Below, piece after piece: positions 8,051 through 19,063 of a DNA stretch of 64,000 nt. The stretch covers positions 124,001 through 188,000 of the forward strand of contig NZ_CP083349.1 in assembly GCF_020035535.1 (NCBI RefSeq), given 5' to 3'. Under the pieces are notes generated by a model, which saw only the letters and a program-made list of their open reading frames with translations, did not search any database and was not told the origin of the DNA. This stretch comes from Ensifer adhaerens (GTDB lineage: Bacteria > Pseudomonadota > Alphaproteobacteria > Rhizobiales > Rhizobiaceae). Positions within the stretch are counted from its first letter, which is position 1, and every line of letters begins with the position of its first letter. Made by a program: the position numbers and the translations under genes.

Positions 8051-9760
8051 ATGTCTATCATCGGGTGGCTGCAGATCAGCCTCCTTTTCGCCGCCGTCCT
8101 GATCGTCATCAAGCCGCTGGGGCTTTACATGGCGCGGGTCTTCTCCGGTGACCGCAACGTCTTTTCACCCATTCTCGGTCCCGTCGAGCGCGGCCTTTAT
8201 CGCGCTGCCGGCGTCGATCCGAACAAGGAACAGGGCTGGCTCGCCTATACGATCTCGATGCTGGCCTTCAGCCTCGCAGGCTTCGTCTCGCTCTATGCGA
8301 TCCTGAGGCTGCAGGCCTTTCTGCCGATGAACCCGCAGGGCTTCGTGGGCATGCCCTCCGATCTTGCCTTCAACACGGCGGTCAGCTTCGTCACCAACAC
8401 CAACTGGCAGAACTACGGCGGCGAAACGACCCTCAGCCACTTCAGCCAGATGGCCGGATTGACGGTGCATAACTTCGTCTCGGCTGCGACCGGTATCGCC
8501 ATGGCGCTCGCGGTCACCCGCGCCTTCGCCCGTTCGAATGCCGCAACCATCGGCAATTTCTGGGTCGATCTCACCCGTTCGACGCTCTATGTGCTCTTGC
8601 CGATCGCGGTCGTCATGGCGCTCGCCATGGTCTGGAGCGGTCTACCGCAGACCTTCCACGCCGACCTCACGGCAACGACGCTCGAGGGCGCCAAGCAAAC
8701 GATCTCGATCGGTCCGGTCGCAAGCCAGGAGGCGATCAAGCAGCTCGGCACCAATGGTGGCGGCTTCTTCAACGTCAACGCCGCTCACCCCTTCGAGAAC
8801 CCGACGGCGTTTTCCAACTACCTCAACATCTTCGCGATGCTGTCGATCTCGGCAGCGCTCGTCTACACCTTCGGCCAGATGGTCGGTAACCGTCGTCAGG
8901 GCTGGGCCTTCATCGCCGTCACCGCAATCCTTCTGATTTCCGGTGTTGCCGTTGTCTATTGGGCGGAATCCCAGGGCAACCCGATCCTGACCGCGCTCGG
9001 TCTCGATGCCACGCAGGGCAATATGGAAGGTAAGGAAGTCCGTTTCGGCCAGGCGATGACGGCGCTCTACGCGGCTGTCACGACCGGTCTGTCGGATGGC
9101 GGCGTCAACGGCATGCACGGTTCGCTGACGGGGCTCGGCGGCCTCGTGCCCATGTTCCTGATGCAGCTCGGCGAGGTTCTACCCGGCGGCGTCGGTTCCG
9201 GCCTCTACGGCATGGTCGTCTTCGCGATCCTCGCCGTCTTCGTCGCCGGCCTGATGGTCGGCCGCACGCCCGAACTGCTCGGCAAGAAGATCGAAGCGCG
9301 CGAGATGAAATACGCGATGTTCGCGGTGCTCATCTTGCCGGTGACGATCCTCGGTTTTGCCGCCGTCTCCGCCATGCTGCCCTTCGCGGTCGCGAGCATC
9401 GGCACCGCCGGGCCGCACGGCCTGTCGGAAATCCTCTACGCCTTCACCTCCGCCGCCGGCAACAACGGCTCGGCCTTCGGTGGGCTGACCGGCAATACGC
9501 CCTGGTACAACACGACACTCGGCCTCGCGATGCTGCTCGGCCGCTTCGCCTATGCCGTTCCGGTCATGGCGATCGCCGGCGCCATTGCCGTCAAGACCCG
9601 CGTGCCGGCGTCCAAGGGTACCTTCCCGACCGACACGCCGCTCTTCGTCGGCCTGCTCGTTGGCATCATCCTAATTCTCGGCGGGCTGCAGTTCTTCCCG
9701 GCGCTCGCTCTCGGTCCCATCGTCGAGCATTTTTCGATGCTTGCCGGCCAGACCTTCTAA
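8051..9760 (+). CDS. kdpA: Potassium-transporting ATPase subunit KdpA
   Basis: The K+-selective channel subunit of the high-affinity Kdp pump in the inner membrane. At 569 residues it matches family length (about 560). It shows the four pore-like segments of the family: [20 protein letters not shown] in the first, [20 protein letters not shown] in the second, a third around [16 protein letters not shown], and [21 protein letters not shown] in the fourth, each with the conserved glycine-rich selectivity turn. It follows kdpF, and kdpB starts 13 bases after its stop. Expression of kdp is normally induced at low K+ by KdpDE, whose genes end this operon. Confidence 0.98.
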   Translation: MSIIGWLQISLLFAAVLIVIKPLGLYMARVFSGDRNVFSPILGPVERGLYRAAGVDPNKEQGWLAYTISMLAFSLAGFVSLYAILRLQAFLPMNPQGFVGMPSDLAFNTAVSFVTNTNWQNYGGETTLSHFSQMAGLTVHNFVSAATGIAMALAVTRAFARSNAATIGNFWVDLTRSTLYVLLPIAVVMALAMVWSGLPQTFHADLTATTLEGAKQTISIGPVASQEAIKQLGTNGGGFFNVNAAHPFENPTAFSNYLNIFAMLSISAALVYTFGQMVGNRRQGWAFIAVTAILLISGVAVVYWAESQGNPILTALGLDATQGNMEGKEVRFGQAMTALYAAVTTGLSDGGVNGMHGSLTGLGGLVPMFLMQLGEVLPGGVGSGLYGMVVFAILAVFVAGLMVGRTPELLGKKIEAREMKYAMFAVLILPVTILGFAAVSAMLPFAVASIGTAGPHGLSEILYAFTSAAGNNGSAFGGLTGNTPWYNTTLGLAMLLGRFAYAVPVMAIAGAIAVKTRVPASKGTFPTDTPLFVGLLVGIILILGGLQFFPALALGPIVEHFSMLAGQTF

Positions 9761-9773
9761 AGGAATTCGACAC

Positions 9774-11891
9774 ATGTCTTCCAAACCAGTTGCTCCCAGT
9801 CTTCTGGACCCGGCCATCCTCCTGCCGGCGGTCAAGGCGGCGTTCGTCAAGCTCGATCCCCGCCAGCTCGTGCGCAACCCGGTGATCTTCGTCACCGAGG
9901 TGGTTGCGGCCGTGGTTACCGGCTTCTTTGTCCGCGATCTTGCAACCGGCAGCGGCAGCCCGCTCTTCTCCGGGCAGATCGCGGCCTGGCTGTGGTTCAC
10001 CGTGCTGTTTGCCACCTTCGCAGAAGCCGTCGCCGAAGGGCGCGGCAAGGCACAGGCCGACAGCCTGCGTCGCACCAAGTCCGAACTGACGGCCCGCAAG
10101 CTGGTATCGGCAGAAGGCCGCGAAACCCAGGAGATCCCGGCGACATCGCTGAAGGTCGGCGATCTCGTGCTGGTCGAAGCCGGGGACCTGATCCCCGGCG
10201 ACGGCGAAGTGGTCGAGGGCGTCGCCTCCGTCAACGAAAGCGCCATCACCGGCGAATCCGCGCCCGTCATCCGAGAGTCCGGCGGCGACCGTTCGGCCGT
10301 CACCGGCGGCACGCAGGTTCTGTCCGACTGGATCAAGGTGCGCATCGCCGTTGCCCCCGGAAACACCTTCGTCGATCGCATGATCGCGCTGATTGAAGGC
10401 GCCCAGCGTCAGAAGACCCCGAACGAGATCGCACTGTCGATCCTGCTCTCGGGCCTGACGCTGATCTTCCTCGTCGCCGTCGTCACGCTCTGGGGCCTTG
10501 CCGGTTATTCCGGTACCGTTCTCTCGGTCACTGTGCTTGCCGCCTTGTTGGTAACGCTGATCCCGACCACCATCGGTGGTCTGCTTTCGGCAATCGGCAT
10601 TGCCGGCATGGACCGCTTGGTCCGTTTCAACGTCATCGCCACCTCCGGCCGCGCTGTGGAGGCTGCCGGCGACGTCGATACGCTGCTGCTCGACAAGACG
10701 GGCACGATCACCTTCGGCAATCGCATGGCCGCCGACTTCATGCCGGTCCCCGGCGTGACAGAGGCCGAACTTGCGGATGCGGCGCTGCTTGCCAGCCTTG
10801 CCGACGAAACGCCGGAGGGGCGCTCGATTGCTGCACTTGCGACCGGCGAGTTCGGCCGTCAGACCCCGGATGTGTCGCTTCCCGCCTCGGAAAAAGGCGA
10901 AGTCGTGGCGCTCGCCGTCGGTGGTGGCGCAAGCCCGGCCGGCACGACCCGGATCGACGCCGTCATCCCCTTTGCCGCGGAAACCAGGCTCTCGGGCGTC
11001 GACTTCGGCGGGCGCCGGCTGCGCAAGGGTGCTGTCGATTCCATCCTGAAGTTCACCGGCATCCGCGACGAGAACGTGCCGAACGAGTTCCGCCGCGCCG
11101 TCGACCAGGTGGCGCGCACCGGCGGCACGCCGCTTGCCGTTGCCGACGGTCCGCGCCTGCTCGGCGTCATCCATCTCAAGGACGTAGTGAAGCCCGGCAT
11201 CAAGGAGCGCTTCGCGGCCCTGCGTGCCATGGGCATCCGCACCGTCATGGTCACCGGCGATAACCCAGTGACGGCGGCGGCCATTGCCTCTGAAGCGGGC
11301 GTCGACGACTTCCTCGCCGAAGCGACGCCGGAGGACAAGCTTGCCTATATCCGCCGGGAGCAACAGGGTGGCCGCCTGATCGCCATGTGCGGCGACGGCA
11401 CCAACGACGCCCCGGCGCTCGCCCAGGCCGATGTCGGCGTCGCGATGCAGACAGGCACGCAGGCCGCCCGCGAGGCCGCCAACATGGTGGACCTCGATTC
11501 CAGCCCGACGAAGCTCATCGAGATCGTCGAGATCGGCAAGCAGCTGCTGATGACCCGCGGCTCGCTCACGACGTTTTCGATCGCCAACGACGTGGCGAAG
11601 TACTTCGCCATCATCCCGGCGCTGTTCATTACGACCTATCCGGCACTGGCCGCGCTCAACATAATGGGCCTCGGCTCGCCGCAATCGGCGATCCTCTCGG
11701 CGGTCATCTTCAACGCGCTGATCATCGTCGCGCTGATCCCGCTGGCGCTGAAGGGCGTCAGGTATCGGCCGGTCGGCGCGGCCGCCCTGCTGCGTCGCAA
11801 CCTCGTTGTCTACGGCCTCGGCGGCCTTCTCCTGCCCTTCGCAGGCATCAAGCTGGTCGACCTCGCCGTCAACGCATTCAATCTGGTGTAA
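9774..11891 (+). CDS. kdpB: Potassium-transporting ATPase subunit KdpB (P-type ATPase)
   Basis: The ATP-hydrolysing subunit of KdpFABC. In the 705-residue protein the phosphorylation motif DKTGTIT has Asp307; the actuator TGES motif is in [19 protein letters not shown]; the hinge motif [19 protein letters not shown] is near residues 540-560; the TM segment [25 protein letters not shown] bears the family-typical PTTIG. The start is the ATG after AAGGAATTCGACAC, just behind the kdpA stop; an upstream in-frame start would overlap kdpA and lacks a binding site. kdpC follows after 2 bases. Confidence 0.98.
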   Translation: MSSKPVAPSLLDPAILLPAVKAAFVKLDPRQLVRNPVIFVTEVVAAVVTGFFVRDLATGSGSPLFSGQIAAWLWFTVLFATFAEAVAEGRGKAQADSLRRTKSELTARKLVSAEGRETQEIPATSLKVGDLVLVEAGDLIPGDGEVVEGVASVNESAITGESAPVIRESGGDRSAVTGGTQVLSDWIKVRIAVAPGNTFVDRMIALIEGAQRQKTPNEIALSILLSGLTLIFLVAVVTLWGLAGYSGTVLSVTVLAALLVTLIPTTIGGLLSAIGIAGMDRLVRFNVIATSGRAVEAAGDVDTLLLDKTGTITFGNRMAADFMPVPGVTEAELADAALLASLADETPEGRSIAALATGEFGRQTPDVSLPASEKGEVVALAVGGGASPAGTTRIDAVIPFAAETRLSGVDFGGRRLRKGAVDSILKFTGIRDENVPNEFRRAVDQVARTGGTPLAVADGPRLLGVIHLKDVVKPGIKERFAALRAMGIRTVMVTGDNPVTAAAIASEAGVDDFLAEATPEDKLAYIRREQQGGRLIAMCGDGTNDAPALAQADVGVAMQTGTQAAREAANMVDLDSSPTKLIEIVEIGKQLLMTRGSLTTFSIANDVAKYFAIIPALFITTYPALAALNIMGLGSPQSAILSAVIFNALIIVALIPLALKGVRYRPVGAAALLRRNLVVYGLGGLLLPFAGIKLVDLAVNAFNLV

Positions 11892-11893
11892 CC

Positions 11894-12463
11894 ATGCTGA
11901 ATCAACTTCGCCCCGCCATCGTGATGATCGTGCTTCTGTCTGCCATCACCGGCCTTGCCTATCCCTTCGCCATCACCGGCGCCGCGCAGGTGTTGATGCC
12001 CGCTCAGGCAAACGGCAGCCTCATCAGGAAGGACGGCACCCTGATCGGCTCCGCGCTGATCGGCCAGAACTTCACGTCCGACAAATACTTCTGGCCGCGC
12101 CCATCCGCGACCGGCCCGGAGGCCTATAATGCCGGTGCGTCGAGCGGCTCCAATCTCGGGACCACCTCGGTCAAGCTGAAGGATCGCGTCGCCGCCGACG
12201 TCGAGCGGCTGAAGTCCGCAGGCCTCGCCGGCGAAATCCCCGCGGATGCGGTGACGACATCCGGCTCCGGCCTCGACCCGCATATCACGCCGGCTTACGC
12301 CGATGCGCAGGTCGCTCGCGTCGCCAAGGCGCGCGGCCTCGCCGAGGCGGATATCGCCGCCATGGTCGACAAGGCAACGGAAGGCCGCCTCTTCGGGATC
12401 GTAGGCGAGCCGCGCGTCAATGTGCTAGAACTGAACCTGGCTCTTGATGCGCCTCAAACCTGA
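11894..12463 (+). CDS. kdpC: Potassium-transporting ATPase subunit KdpC
   Basis: The 189-residue accessory subunit, with one N-terminal TM helix (about residues 7-30) and a periplasmic domain. Family marks: [43 protein letters not shown], the serine-rich [37 protein letters not shown] and [18 protein letters not shown] at the end. KdpC helps ATP binding by KdpB. It starts 2 bases after the kdpB stop, which implies translational coupling, and kdpD begins 8 bases after its own stop. Confidence 0.97.
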   Translation: MLNQLRPAIVMIVLLSAITGLAYPFAITGAAQVLMPAQANGSLIRKDGTLIGSALIGQNFTSDKYFWPRPSATGPEAYNAGASSGSNLGTTSVKLKDRVAADVERLKSAGLAGEIPADAVTTSGSGLDPHITPAYADAQVARVAKARGLAEADIAAMVDKATEGRLFGIVGEPRVNVLELNLALDAPQT

Positions 12464-12471
12464 GACAATGA

Positions 12472-15168
12472 ATGCCCGACAGTGAACGCGACGCCAAAAG
12501 TCGCCCCGACCCAGACGCCCTGCTGGCGCTCGCTGCACAGGACCGTCGGGGAAAACTGACCGTTTTCCTCGGCGCCGCCCCCGGCGTCGGCAAGACCTAT
12601 GCGATGTTGATGCGGGCACGCCGACTGAAGGAAGACGGCGTCGATATCGTCATCGGGCTGGTCGAAACCCACGGACGCAGCGAAACCGCCGCGCTGGTCG
12701 AGGGTCTGGAAATCCTGCCGCGCCGCGATGTGAACCATCGCGGCCGTGTGCTTTCCGAATTCGATCTCGATGCGGCCCTTGCCCGGCGACCCAAGATCAT
12801 CGTCGTCGACGAGCTTGCCCACAGCAATTCGGCTGAAAGCCGGCACCCGAAGCGTTACCAGGATATCGAGGAACTGATCGCCGCCGGCATCGATGTCTGG
12901 ACCGCGCTCAACATCCAGCATCTCGAAAGCCTCTCTGACATCGTCGCGCAGATTGCGGGTGTGCCGGTGCGCGAACGGGTGCCGGACACGGTGTTGAAGC
13001 GCGCCGACGACGTGCTGCTTGTCGATCTGCCGCCGGCTGAGCTGATCGAGCGGTTGAAGGAGGGCAAGGTCTATCTGCCCGACAGCGCCAAGCGCGCGGT
13101 CGACCGCTTCTTCCGCCTCGGCAACCTGACGGCCCTGCGCGAACTCGCGCTTCGGCGCACCGCCGACCGCGTTGACGACCAGATGGTCGACTATCTCAAG
13201 CAGAATGCGATCGAAGGGATCTGGGCGAGTGGCGAGCGTCTGCTGGTCTGCATCGGTTCCGATCCACTCTCCGAAAAGGTGGTGCGCACCGCAAGCCGGC
13301 TGGCCGAGGGCTTGAATGCTCCCTGGATCGTCGTGTTCATCGAGCGCGCCGACCGCGAGAGTGGCGATGGCGAGGACGTCCGCCGCCTCGACGAGACCTT
13401 TCGCCTCGCCGAACAGCTGGGCGCTGAGACGCGCCGCATCATCGGCAACGACTTCGTCGAGGAAATCCTGAAGCTTGCGCGTCGCGAACACGCAACGCAA
13501 ATCGTCATCGGCGCCCGCCGTCAGTCCCTCCCGATGCGGTTGTTTCGCCAGCCGCTTCCCGATGCTCTGGCGGAGCGGGTGTCCGGTGTCGGTATCCACC
13601 TCGTCACCGATCGCGAAACGGTGCCGGCCAAGCGGCGATCCACCGTCAAAAGGTCCCTGCCGCCGGGGCTCGGACGCGCCATCGGCATCGCCGCCGGGTC
13701 GGTGGGGGCGGCAACTGCGATCGGTCTGCTGCTCGGCCGTTTCGTCGTTCTGCCCAACATCTCGCTGCTCTATCTGCTCGCCGTGCTGGCGTCTGCGACC
13801 TATGCGGGCCACGTCGCGGCGATCGCGGCGGCGCTGTTTTCGGTGCTCGCCTACAATTTCTTCTTCATTCGGCCGACCGGCACTTTCACAATTGCTGAGC
13901 CGCACGAGGTCTTCGCGCTCGTCATCTTCCTTGCTGCCGCCGCCCTTGCCGGCAGCCTGGCATCGCGGGTTCGCGAACAGGCAAAGACGGCGCGCCGGCG
14001 CGCTGCTGCAACCCAGGCGCTCTATGATTTCTCCCGCAAGCTTTCCGGTACGGCCAAGGCCGACGACGTGCTTTGGGCGGCGGTGACGCAGATGCAGTCG
14101 ACGTTGAAGCGCAGCTCGGCGCTGCTGTTGCCCGAGGAGGGCGATCTGCAGCTGAAGGCTGCCTGGCCACCGGATACGGAGCTCGACGTCACCGATATCA
14201 TGGCGGCGCGCTGGGCAATGGACAAGCAGGAGCCGGCCGGCAACGGAACCGGCACGCTACCGAACAGCCCCTTCCACTTCCGCCCGCTGACGAGCCCGCA
14301 CGGCGTCGTCGGAGTCTGTGGTTTCATCCAGGCCGACAAGCCGCTGGAGATCAACGAGGAGCGCGCGCTGGCCGCGATCCTCGACCAGACGGCGATTGCC
14401 GTCGACCGGGCGCGCTTGTCGCGCGAAAGCTTGGATCAGGCGGCAAAACTTGAGGGCGAGCGCTTTCGCGCGGCCCTCCTGTCGTCGATATCCCATGACC
14501 TTCGGACGCCGCTTGCCACCATCACAGGCGCCGTCACCAGCTTGCGCCAACTTGGCGACCGCATGCCGCCGGAAAGCCGCGACGATCTGTTGAAGTCGAT
14601 CGAGGAAGAAGGTGGGCGGCTGACCCGTTTCGTCGCCAACCTGCTCGACATGACCCGCATCGAGGCGGGTACTGTCAACGCCAAGCGCGATTGGGTCGAT
14701 GTCGCCGACGCGGTTCGAGCTGCCGTCGATCGTGCCCGCAAGTATTTCCCTGACCGCGAGATCGAAACCAGCATCGCGCCCGATCTGCCCCTGATGCGCG
14801 GCGACAGCGTGCTTCTCGGGCAGGTGCTCTTCAACCTGCTCGACAATGCCAACAAGTATGGCGGTGACGAGCCGATCAGCATCTATGCCCGCTCGGACGG
14901 CAAAGAGATCGTGCTGTCGGTGACCGATCTCGGCAAGGGCATCGCGCCCAAGGATCTCGAACAGGTCTTCGAAAAGTTTTTCCGCCGCGGCAAGGCGGAT
15001 GGCCGCACGCCAGGTACGGGCCTCGGGCTTTCGATCGCCAAGGGTTTCGTCGAGGCAATGGGCGGCCAGATCAAGGCGGAAAGCCCGGCGCTTCGCCGCC
15101 GCGGCACGCGCATTTCCATGCGCTTTCCCGCCGCCAAGCCTGAAATATCCGAAAAGGACCGTGCATGA
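12472..15168 (+). CDS. kdpD: Osmosensitive K+ channel histidine kinase KdpD
   Basis: The inner-membrane sensor kinase for K+ limitation, 898 residues. Domains: N-terminal KdpD domain with Walker A GAAPGVGKT (34-42) and DELAHSN; a universal-stress-protein-like domain near residues 250-370; a cluster of four TM helices at about 405-510; a GAF-like region; an H-box SISHDLRTPL with the phospho-accepting His675; and an HATPase with N-box NLLDNANKYG, DLGKGI and GTGLGLSIAKG. The stop overlaps the kdpE start by four bases. KdpD phosphorylates KdpE; the target is presumably the promoter upstream of 7786. Confidence 0.97.
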   Translation: MPDSERDAKSRPDPDALLALAAQDRRGKLTVFLGAAPGVGKTYAMLMRARRLKEDGVDIVIGLVETHGRSETAALVEGLEILPRRDVNHRGRVLSEFDLDAALARRPKIIVVDELAHSNSAESRHPKRYQDIEELIAAGIDVWTALNIQHLESLSDIVAQIAGVPVRERVPDTVLKRADDVLLVDLPPAELIERLKEGKVYLPDSAKRAVDRFFRLGNLTALRELALRRTADRVDDQMVDYLKQNAIEGIWASGERLLVCIGSDPLSEKVVRTASRLAEGLNAPWIVVFIERADRESGDGEDVRRLDETFRLAEQLGAETRRIIGNDFVEEILKLARREHATQIVIGARRQSLPMRLFRQPLPDALAERVSGVGIHLVTDRETVPAKRRSTVKRSLPPGLGRAIGIAAGSVGAATAIGLLLGRFVVLPNISLLYLLAVLASATYAGHVAAIAAALFSVLAYNFFFIRPTGTFTIAEPHEVFALVIFLAAAALAGSLASRVREQAKTARRRAAATQALYDFSRKLSGTAKADDVLWAAVTQMQSTLKRSSALLLPEEGDLQLKAAWPPDTELDVTDIMAARWAMDKQEPAGNGTGTLPNSPFHFRPLTSPHGVVGVCGFIQADKPLEINEERALAAILDQTAIAVDRARLSRESLDQAAKLEGERFRAALLSSISHDLRTPLATITGAVTSLRQLGDRMPPESRDDLLKSIEEEGGRLTRFVANLLDMTRIEAGTVNAKRDWVDVADAVRAAVDRARKYFPDREIETSIAPDLPLMRGDSVLLGQVLFNLLDNANKYGGDEPISIYARSDGKEIVLSVTDLGKGIAPKDLEQVFEKFFRRGKADGRTPGTGLGLSIAKGFVEAMGGQIKAESPALRRRGTRISMRFPAAKPEISEKDRA

Positions 15169-15857
15169 GCGTGGAGCGTATCCTCGTTGTCGACGACGAA
15201 CCCCAAATCCAGCGTTTTCTGAAACCGGCCCTCAGCGCCGCCGGCTACGATGTTCGGGAGGCCATGACTGGTGCCGAGGCGCTGAAAGCGGCTGCGACGA
15301 CGGCCCCGGATGTCGTCATCCTCGATCTCGGCCTGCCCGATATGGACGGCAAGGAAGTCATCGCCAATCTGCGCGGCTGGTCGCAGGTGCCGATCATCAT
15401 CCTTTCGGCCCGCGACCGCGAAAGCGAGAAGATCGCGGCGCTGGACCTCGGCGCCGATGATTACATCGAAAAACCCTTCGGCATCGGCGAGCTGACCGCC
15501 CGCATTCGAGCTGCCCTTCGCCATCGCGTGCAGATGGAAGGCGGCCAGACCCAGCTTTCCGCCGATGGCGTGTCGATCGACACGATCAAGCGGGTGGTGA
15601 CCAAGGACGGCGAACCGGTGCGGCTGACGCCGAAGGAATATGACCTCCTGGTCATGCTCGCCCATCACGCCGGCCGCGTCGTTACCCACAAGACGCTGCT
15701 GACCTCGGTCTGGGGCGTCGCGCATGGCGAAGACCTGCATTATCTGCGCGTCTTCATCGGCCAGCTGCGCGGCAAGATCGAGCGTGACCCCGCCGACCCG
15801 AAGATCATCCGCACTGAGCCGGGCGTCGGCTATCGTTTCGTCGGCGACGAAGGTTGA
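15165..15857 (+). CDS. kdpE: Response regulator KdpE
   Basis: OmpR/PhoB-type transcriptional activator of kdp, 230 residues. The receiver domain has acidic residues in VVDDEPQ, the phospho-acceptor Asp54 in VILDLGLPDMDG, and the lysine in YIEKPFG. The C-terminal winged helix includes LTPKEYDLLVMLAHHAGRVVTHKTLL and ends GVGYRFVGDE. It starts inside the kdpD stop (ATGA overlap) and is the last gene of the operon. A GC-rich hairpin (15867-15884) lies in the 30-bp convergent gap to the next gene. Confidence 0.97.
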   Translation: MSVERILVVDDEPQIQRFLKPALSAAGYDVREAMTGAEALKAAATTAPDVVILDLGLPDMDGKEVIANLRGWSQVPIIILSARDRESEKIAALDLGADDYIEKPFGIGELTARIRAALRHRVQMEGGQTQLSADGVSIDTIKRVVTKDGEPVRLTPKEYDLLVMLAHHAGRVVTHKTLLTSVWGVAHGEDLHYLRVFIGQLRGKIERDPADPKIIRTEPGVGYRFVGDEG

Positions 15858-15887
15858 CGGCAGGCTGCCGCCAAAAACGGCGGCCGC

Positions 15888-17165
15888 TTACTTGATCTTC
15901 ACCGGCGTCGGCACGTCGGTCGCCAGCGTTTCGCCGACGACTTTCTTCTTCTTGGGGGTCGGCATCGGGTTTTCGAGCATCGATACCGGCGCCGATACGG
16001 TGGCTGCAGCAACATTGCCGACGTTTCTTGCCGTGCCGGCAACGACTGCCGCAATGCCGGTTCCAACCGAGATGTCGGAGTCCGTGAGTGTCTGGCCCGT
16101 AGCCAACCGTGTGCCAATGAGCTGGACGATTTGCGGGCTTTCCGCGAATTTTCCGTGGTGGAGGCCATCCGCCGATTTGACCTTGGTCAGGTCGATTGCG
16201 GTGATGCCGGCCCGTTCCAGCTGGCTGCGGTAGGGCTCGGCAGAAGGATCGATCGCTCCGAGGCGGGAAACGTCGCCGGAAATGAAGCTGGAAAGCGCCA
16301 GCGCGCGGTCGTCCTGCGAAACGAAGATCGTGAATTTGGGCCGCTTGTGGCCCATCTCGACGAACTGCTTGGCGAAGACGTCGAGGTCGATGTCGGGCGA
16401 CGCGAGGATGACGTTCTCGATCTTGGCGGGCACGTTGCCGTCACGGATACCCATCTGCCGAAGCGTCTCCATGGTCAGCCAGGTCCCCATCGAGTGGGCA
16501 AGGATGGTAATGCTCTTGACCTTCGGCGCGTCGGAAAGCTTCTTCAGGATGTCTTCAAGCGCCGTGCGCGAATAGTTCGTGCTTTCCTTGTCGTAGTTGT
16601 AGTCGAACACATTGGCGCGCGAAGGCCAGGTGAAGAGAACCGGCGTCGCCTTGACGTCCGAGTCGTGGACGATCTGCGCGAGCCGGTAGACCGAATCCTC
16701 GTAGCGGTTGTTGAAGCCGTGCACGAAGACGAAGGCATTGCCCTCGACGTCGTGCTGCAGGAACCAGGACTTGGCCTCATCGAGTGTCTGGAGCTGACGC
16801 ACGCGGGTAACGGCGAATTCCTTGGTGGGATCCGGGGGCAGCTTGCGCGGCCACTGCACGGTGCCTGACTTGCGTGCCGTGTCCGGCGGGATCGAGACTG
16901 CGACGTCGGTCAGGAAGGTATTGGCGTCACGTTCGCCGGAAAACAGCGTTGCCGGGTCACCCGAGGGTTCACGCGTCGTTGCGACCAGCATGTCGACTGT
17001 GGATGCGCCCGGGACCGGAGCCGTGAGTGCAATGGGTGCCATCACGCCTTTGGCATGGCCGCCGCAACCGGCAAGCAACGCCAGGGTCGCCAAGACAAAC
17101 ACTATTCGTCCTTTGCCTGCGCATTTGTGCCGCAACGAACCTTGAAACCCCACCCGCCCGAACAT
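15888..17165 (-). CDS. Alpha/beta-hydrolase lipoprotein, DUF900 family
   Basis: A predicted esterase/lipase-like protein of unknown substrate. From the chosen start it is 425 residues with a lipobox (LLAGC, Cys34), so it is probably an envelope lipoprotein. The hydrolase core is typical of DUF900: oxyanion segment FVHGFNNRYEDSVYRLAQ, FTWPSR, YNYDKESTNYSR, and the nucleophile elbow ILAHSMGTWLTMETL. ASPDIDLDVF probably supplies the acid and DGLHHGKF the histidine. The C-terminal 60 residues are low complexity, ending in a basic PKKKK segment. The start codon is uncertain: a GGGG stretch precedes the ATGs at residues 22-24 of the longest frame. Convergent with kdpE. Confidence 0.82.
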   Translation of the reverse strand: MFGRVGFQGSLRHKCAGKGRIVFVLATLALLAGCGGHAKGVMAPIALTAPVPGASTVDMLVATTREPSGDPATLFSGERDANTFLTDVAVSIPPDTARKSGTVQWPRKLPPDPTKEFAVTRVRQLQTLDEAKSWFLQHDVEGNAFVFVHGFNNRYEDSVYRLAQIVHDSDVKATPVLFTWPSRANVFDYNYDKESTNYSRTALEDILKKLSDAPKVKSITILAHSMGTWLTMETLRQMGIRDGNVPAKIENVILASPDIDLDVFAKQFVEMGHKRPKFTIFVSQDDRALALSSFISGDVSRLGAIDPSAEPYRSQLERAGITAIDLTKVKSADGLHHGKFAESPQIVQLIGTRLATGQTLTDSDISVGTGIAAVVAGTARNVGNVAAATVSAPVSMLENPMPTPKKKKVVGETLATDVPTPVKIK

Positions 17166-17358
17166 CGGCATCCCCACATACGCCTGAACTCGACTGCATC
17201 TGATCGCGCTTTCGCGAAACGAAGATGACAACACTCGGCGTTAATATGCAAGCGCGCGCTTATTGAAGTTTCGCTACAGGGTTGTTGATGAACGCAGATT
17301 CCCCCGTGGCGAGACTGCCGCAACACGGGGGGTCGTCTTTATCGAATGCTCCGGCTGC

Positions 17359-18531
17359 CTATTCGGACGCGGCAGCCAGCGTTTCCAGGATCGCATGCGC
17401 CGCCTTGATCCGCTCGGGATTCGGGAAGCTGCGGTTGGCAAGCAACACGACGCCGATCTTCTTTTGCGGCACGAAGGCGACGTATCCGCCAAAGCCGTTG
17501 GTGGATCCGGTCTTGTTGTAAAGCGTCGCGCCCCCCGGACGCTTCGGGGGGATCAAGGCCGTAACCGGGTTGGCCTCGAGTGCCATGGCACGGGAGTTGC
17601 CGTCGAGCAGCCGCTCAAGCGAAACCGGATAGGGGTATTGTTCCCAGCCGAGGCCCTGGACCATTTTCTTGGTGTCGAAGTAGCCGACATGCGTTCCCTC
17701 GATGGCGCGGCGAACGGTGTCATCGAACTGTTCCGGCCTGATGTTGGCCTCGACGAAGCGGATCATGTCTGCCGCCGACGATTTGACGCCATAGGCTTCC
17801 GCATCGAACATGCCCGGGTTCACCCGGATCGGCTTGTCAGCCTTGCCGTAGCCCCAGGCGTAATCGTTCATCGCGCGCGCCGGCACGATGACATAGCTGT
17901 GCTTGAGGTTGAGCTTCGGGAACAGCACGGTCTCGAGCGCAGTTGCGAAGCTGCCGCCCATCGCCAGACCCGCGACATGGCCGAAGAGGCCGATGCTCGG
18001 GTTGGAGTAACGGCGCCTCTTCCCCGGTTCGGCGGCGGGTTTCCAATCGCGGAAGTAAGCCACCATGTCAGCGTCGCTTTTGACCGCGTCGGGGAACTGC
18101 AGCGGCAGGCCGCCTGCAGTATAGGTGGCGAGATTGAGGAGGGTCGCCTTGTCGATCGCGCTGCCGCTGAGATCTGGCATGTACTTGCCCGGATGGTCGT
18201 TAAGGGAAAGCTTGCCGAGCACCTGCGCATAGGATGCGAGCGTGCCGGCAAAGGTCTTGCTGATCGAACCCAGTTCGAACACCGTGTTTTCGGTGACGGG
18301 TGCTTTCGTTTCCTTGGACGCGACGCCGTAATTGGCGAAGTAATTCCGGCCATTGACGGTGACCGCGATCGCGACGCCCGGCACCTTGTATTCGCGCATG
18401 ATCGGCTTGATGGCCTTGTCCACGGCGGCAGTAATCCGGGCCTGCTCGTCGTTCTCGGCGAAGGCGGTCGTGGCAAGCGAAACGAGGATTGTAGTAGCAA
18501 GGCCTAATTTTGTTATCGTCATTCTATCCAT
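17359..18531 (-). CDS. ampC: Class C (AmpC-type) beta-lactamase / serine hydrolase
   Basis: A periplasmic serine enzyme of 390 residues with a signal peptide ending at about residue 25 (TAFA). All three catalytic motifs of class C enzymes are present: Ser89-x-x-Lys92 (SISK), Tyr175-Ser-Asn177 (YSN) and Lys340-Thr-Gly342 (KTG, in NKTGSTNGFGGYV). The length fits AmpC (about 380). Such chromosomal enzymes hydrolyse cephalosporins; a related DD-peptidase or esterase role cannot be excluded by motifs alone. No LysR-type ampR gene is adjacent, so the inducible ampR-ampC arrangement of enterobacteria is absent here. The start could also be the ATG three codons downstream. Confidence 0.88.
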   Translation of the reverse strand: MDRMTITKLGLATTILVSLATTAFAENDEQARITAAVDKAIKPIMREYKVPGVAIAVTVNGRNYFANYGVASKETKAPVTENTVFELGSISKTFAGTLASYAQVLGKLSLNDHPGKYMPDLSGSAIDKATLLNLATYTAGGLPLQFPDAVKSDADMVAYFRDWKPAAEPGKRRRYSNPSIGLFGHVAGLAMGGSFATALETVLFPKLNLKHSYVIVPARAMNDYAWGYGKADKPIRVNPGMFDAEAYGVKSSAADMIRFVEANIRPEQFDDTVRRAIEGTHVGYFDTKKMVQGLGWEQYPYPVSLERLLDGNSRAMALEANPVTALIPPKRPGGATLYNKTGSTNGFGGYVAFVPQKKIGVVLLANRSFPNPERIKAAHAILETLAAASE

Positions 18532-19063
18532 TCGATCTGTTCTTTCTTGTGCGGCCGGGATGTCACTGGCTGGACCCGGGAGGGGGCGTCGGGCCCAAAA
18601 AGCGACGGATAGCCGGATCGGCCCGTTGAGCGTGCCTTACGCCCGATGGTCGCCCGGCGAGCTTCGGGCAAAAGCAAGGGGCTGTGCCCGGGGGCAAGCC
18701 AGACCTAGGCCGCTCCTCGCCATGTCACAAACGATGATATTTCGCAGGAGACCCAAAAAAATCTAGGGACAGAGCTTCCTGCCGTTTGGCGGGCGTGGCC
18801 GAAGAGGGTGAGGGTTACTTCAGGTGGAAAAGCTAATACTACGTGGAACATTGTCATCGCCGGTCGCTAAGGGTAGTATTCGCCCCGCAAGTTTGGGGTC
18901 TTTGTCTCCGGACTCTGTGTTTTATTCGTGAGCTGCTTCTGATTGAACAGAAGAGCCTCCCTTATCCTGGGAGCATACTCGGAAGCTTATTTACATCTGA
19001 CGCCACTCAATGGCGCCTCCGCCCGATCTCTATTCTAAACAGACGGCCATATTGGAGGATAAA
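18532..19063. other. Intergenic region without recognised gene (532 bp)
   Basis: Lies between the divergent beta-lactamase and glycine-zipper lipoprotein genes. I see no convincing frame, tRNA or strong terminator. The right-hand part (about 18830-19050) is more AT-rich and should hold the lipoprotein promoter; the left part is GC-rich. A short CCCC...GGGG hairpin at 18881-18898 is not distinctive. Confidence 0.5.

Noticed and set aside
9666..11684. Long open frame antisense to kdpB
   Set aside because: It mirrors a real gene in GC-rich DNA, has no ribosome binding site, and reads as His/Gly/Arg/Asp-rich sequence without any domain.
18881..18898. CCCC-GCAAGTTT-GGGG hairpin in the ampC upstream gap
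   Set aside because: A 4-bp stem is expected often by chance and no gene end or start is close.
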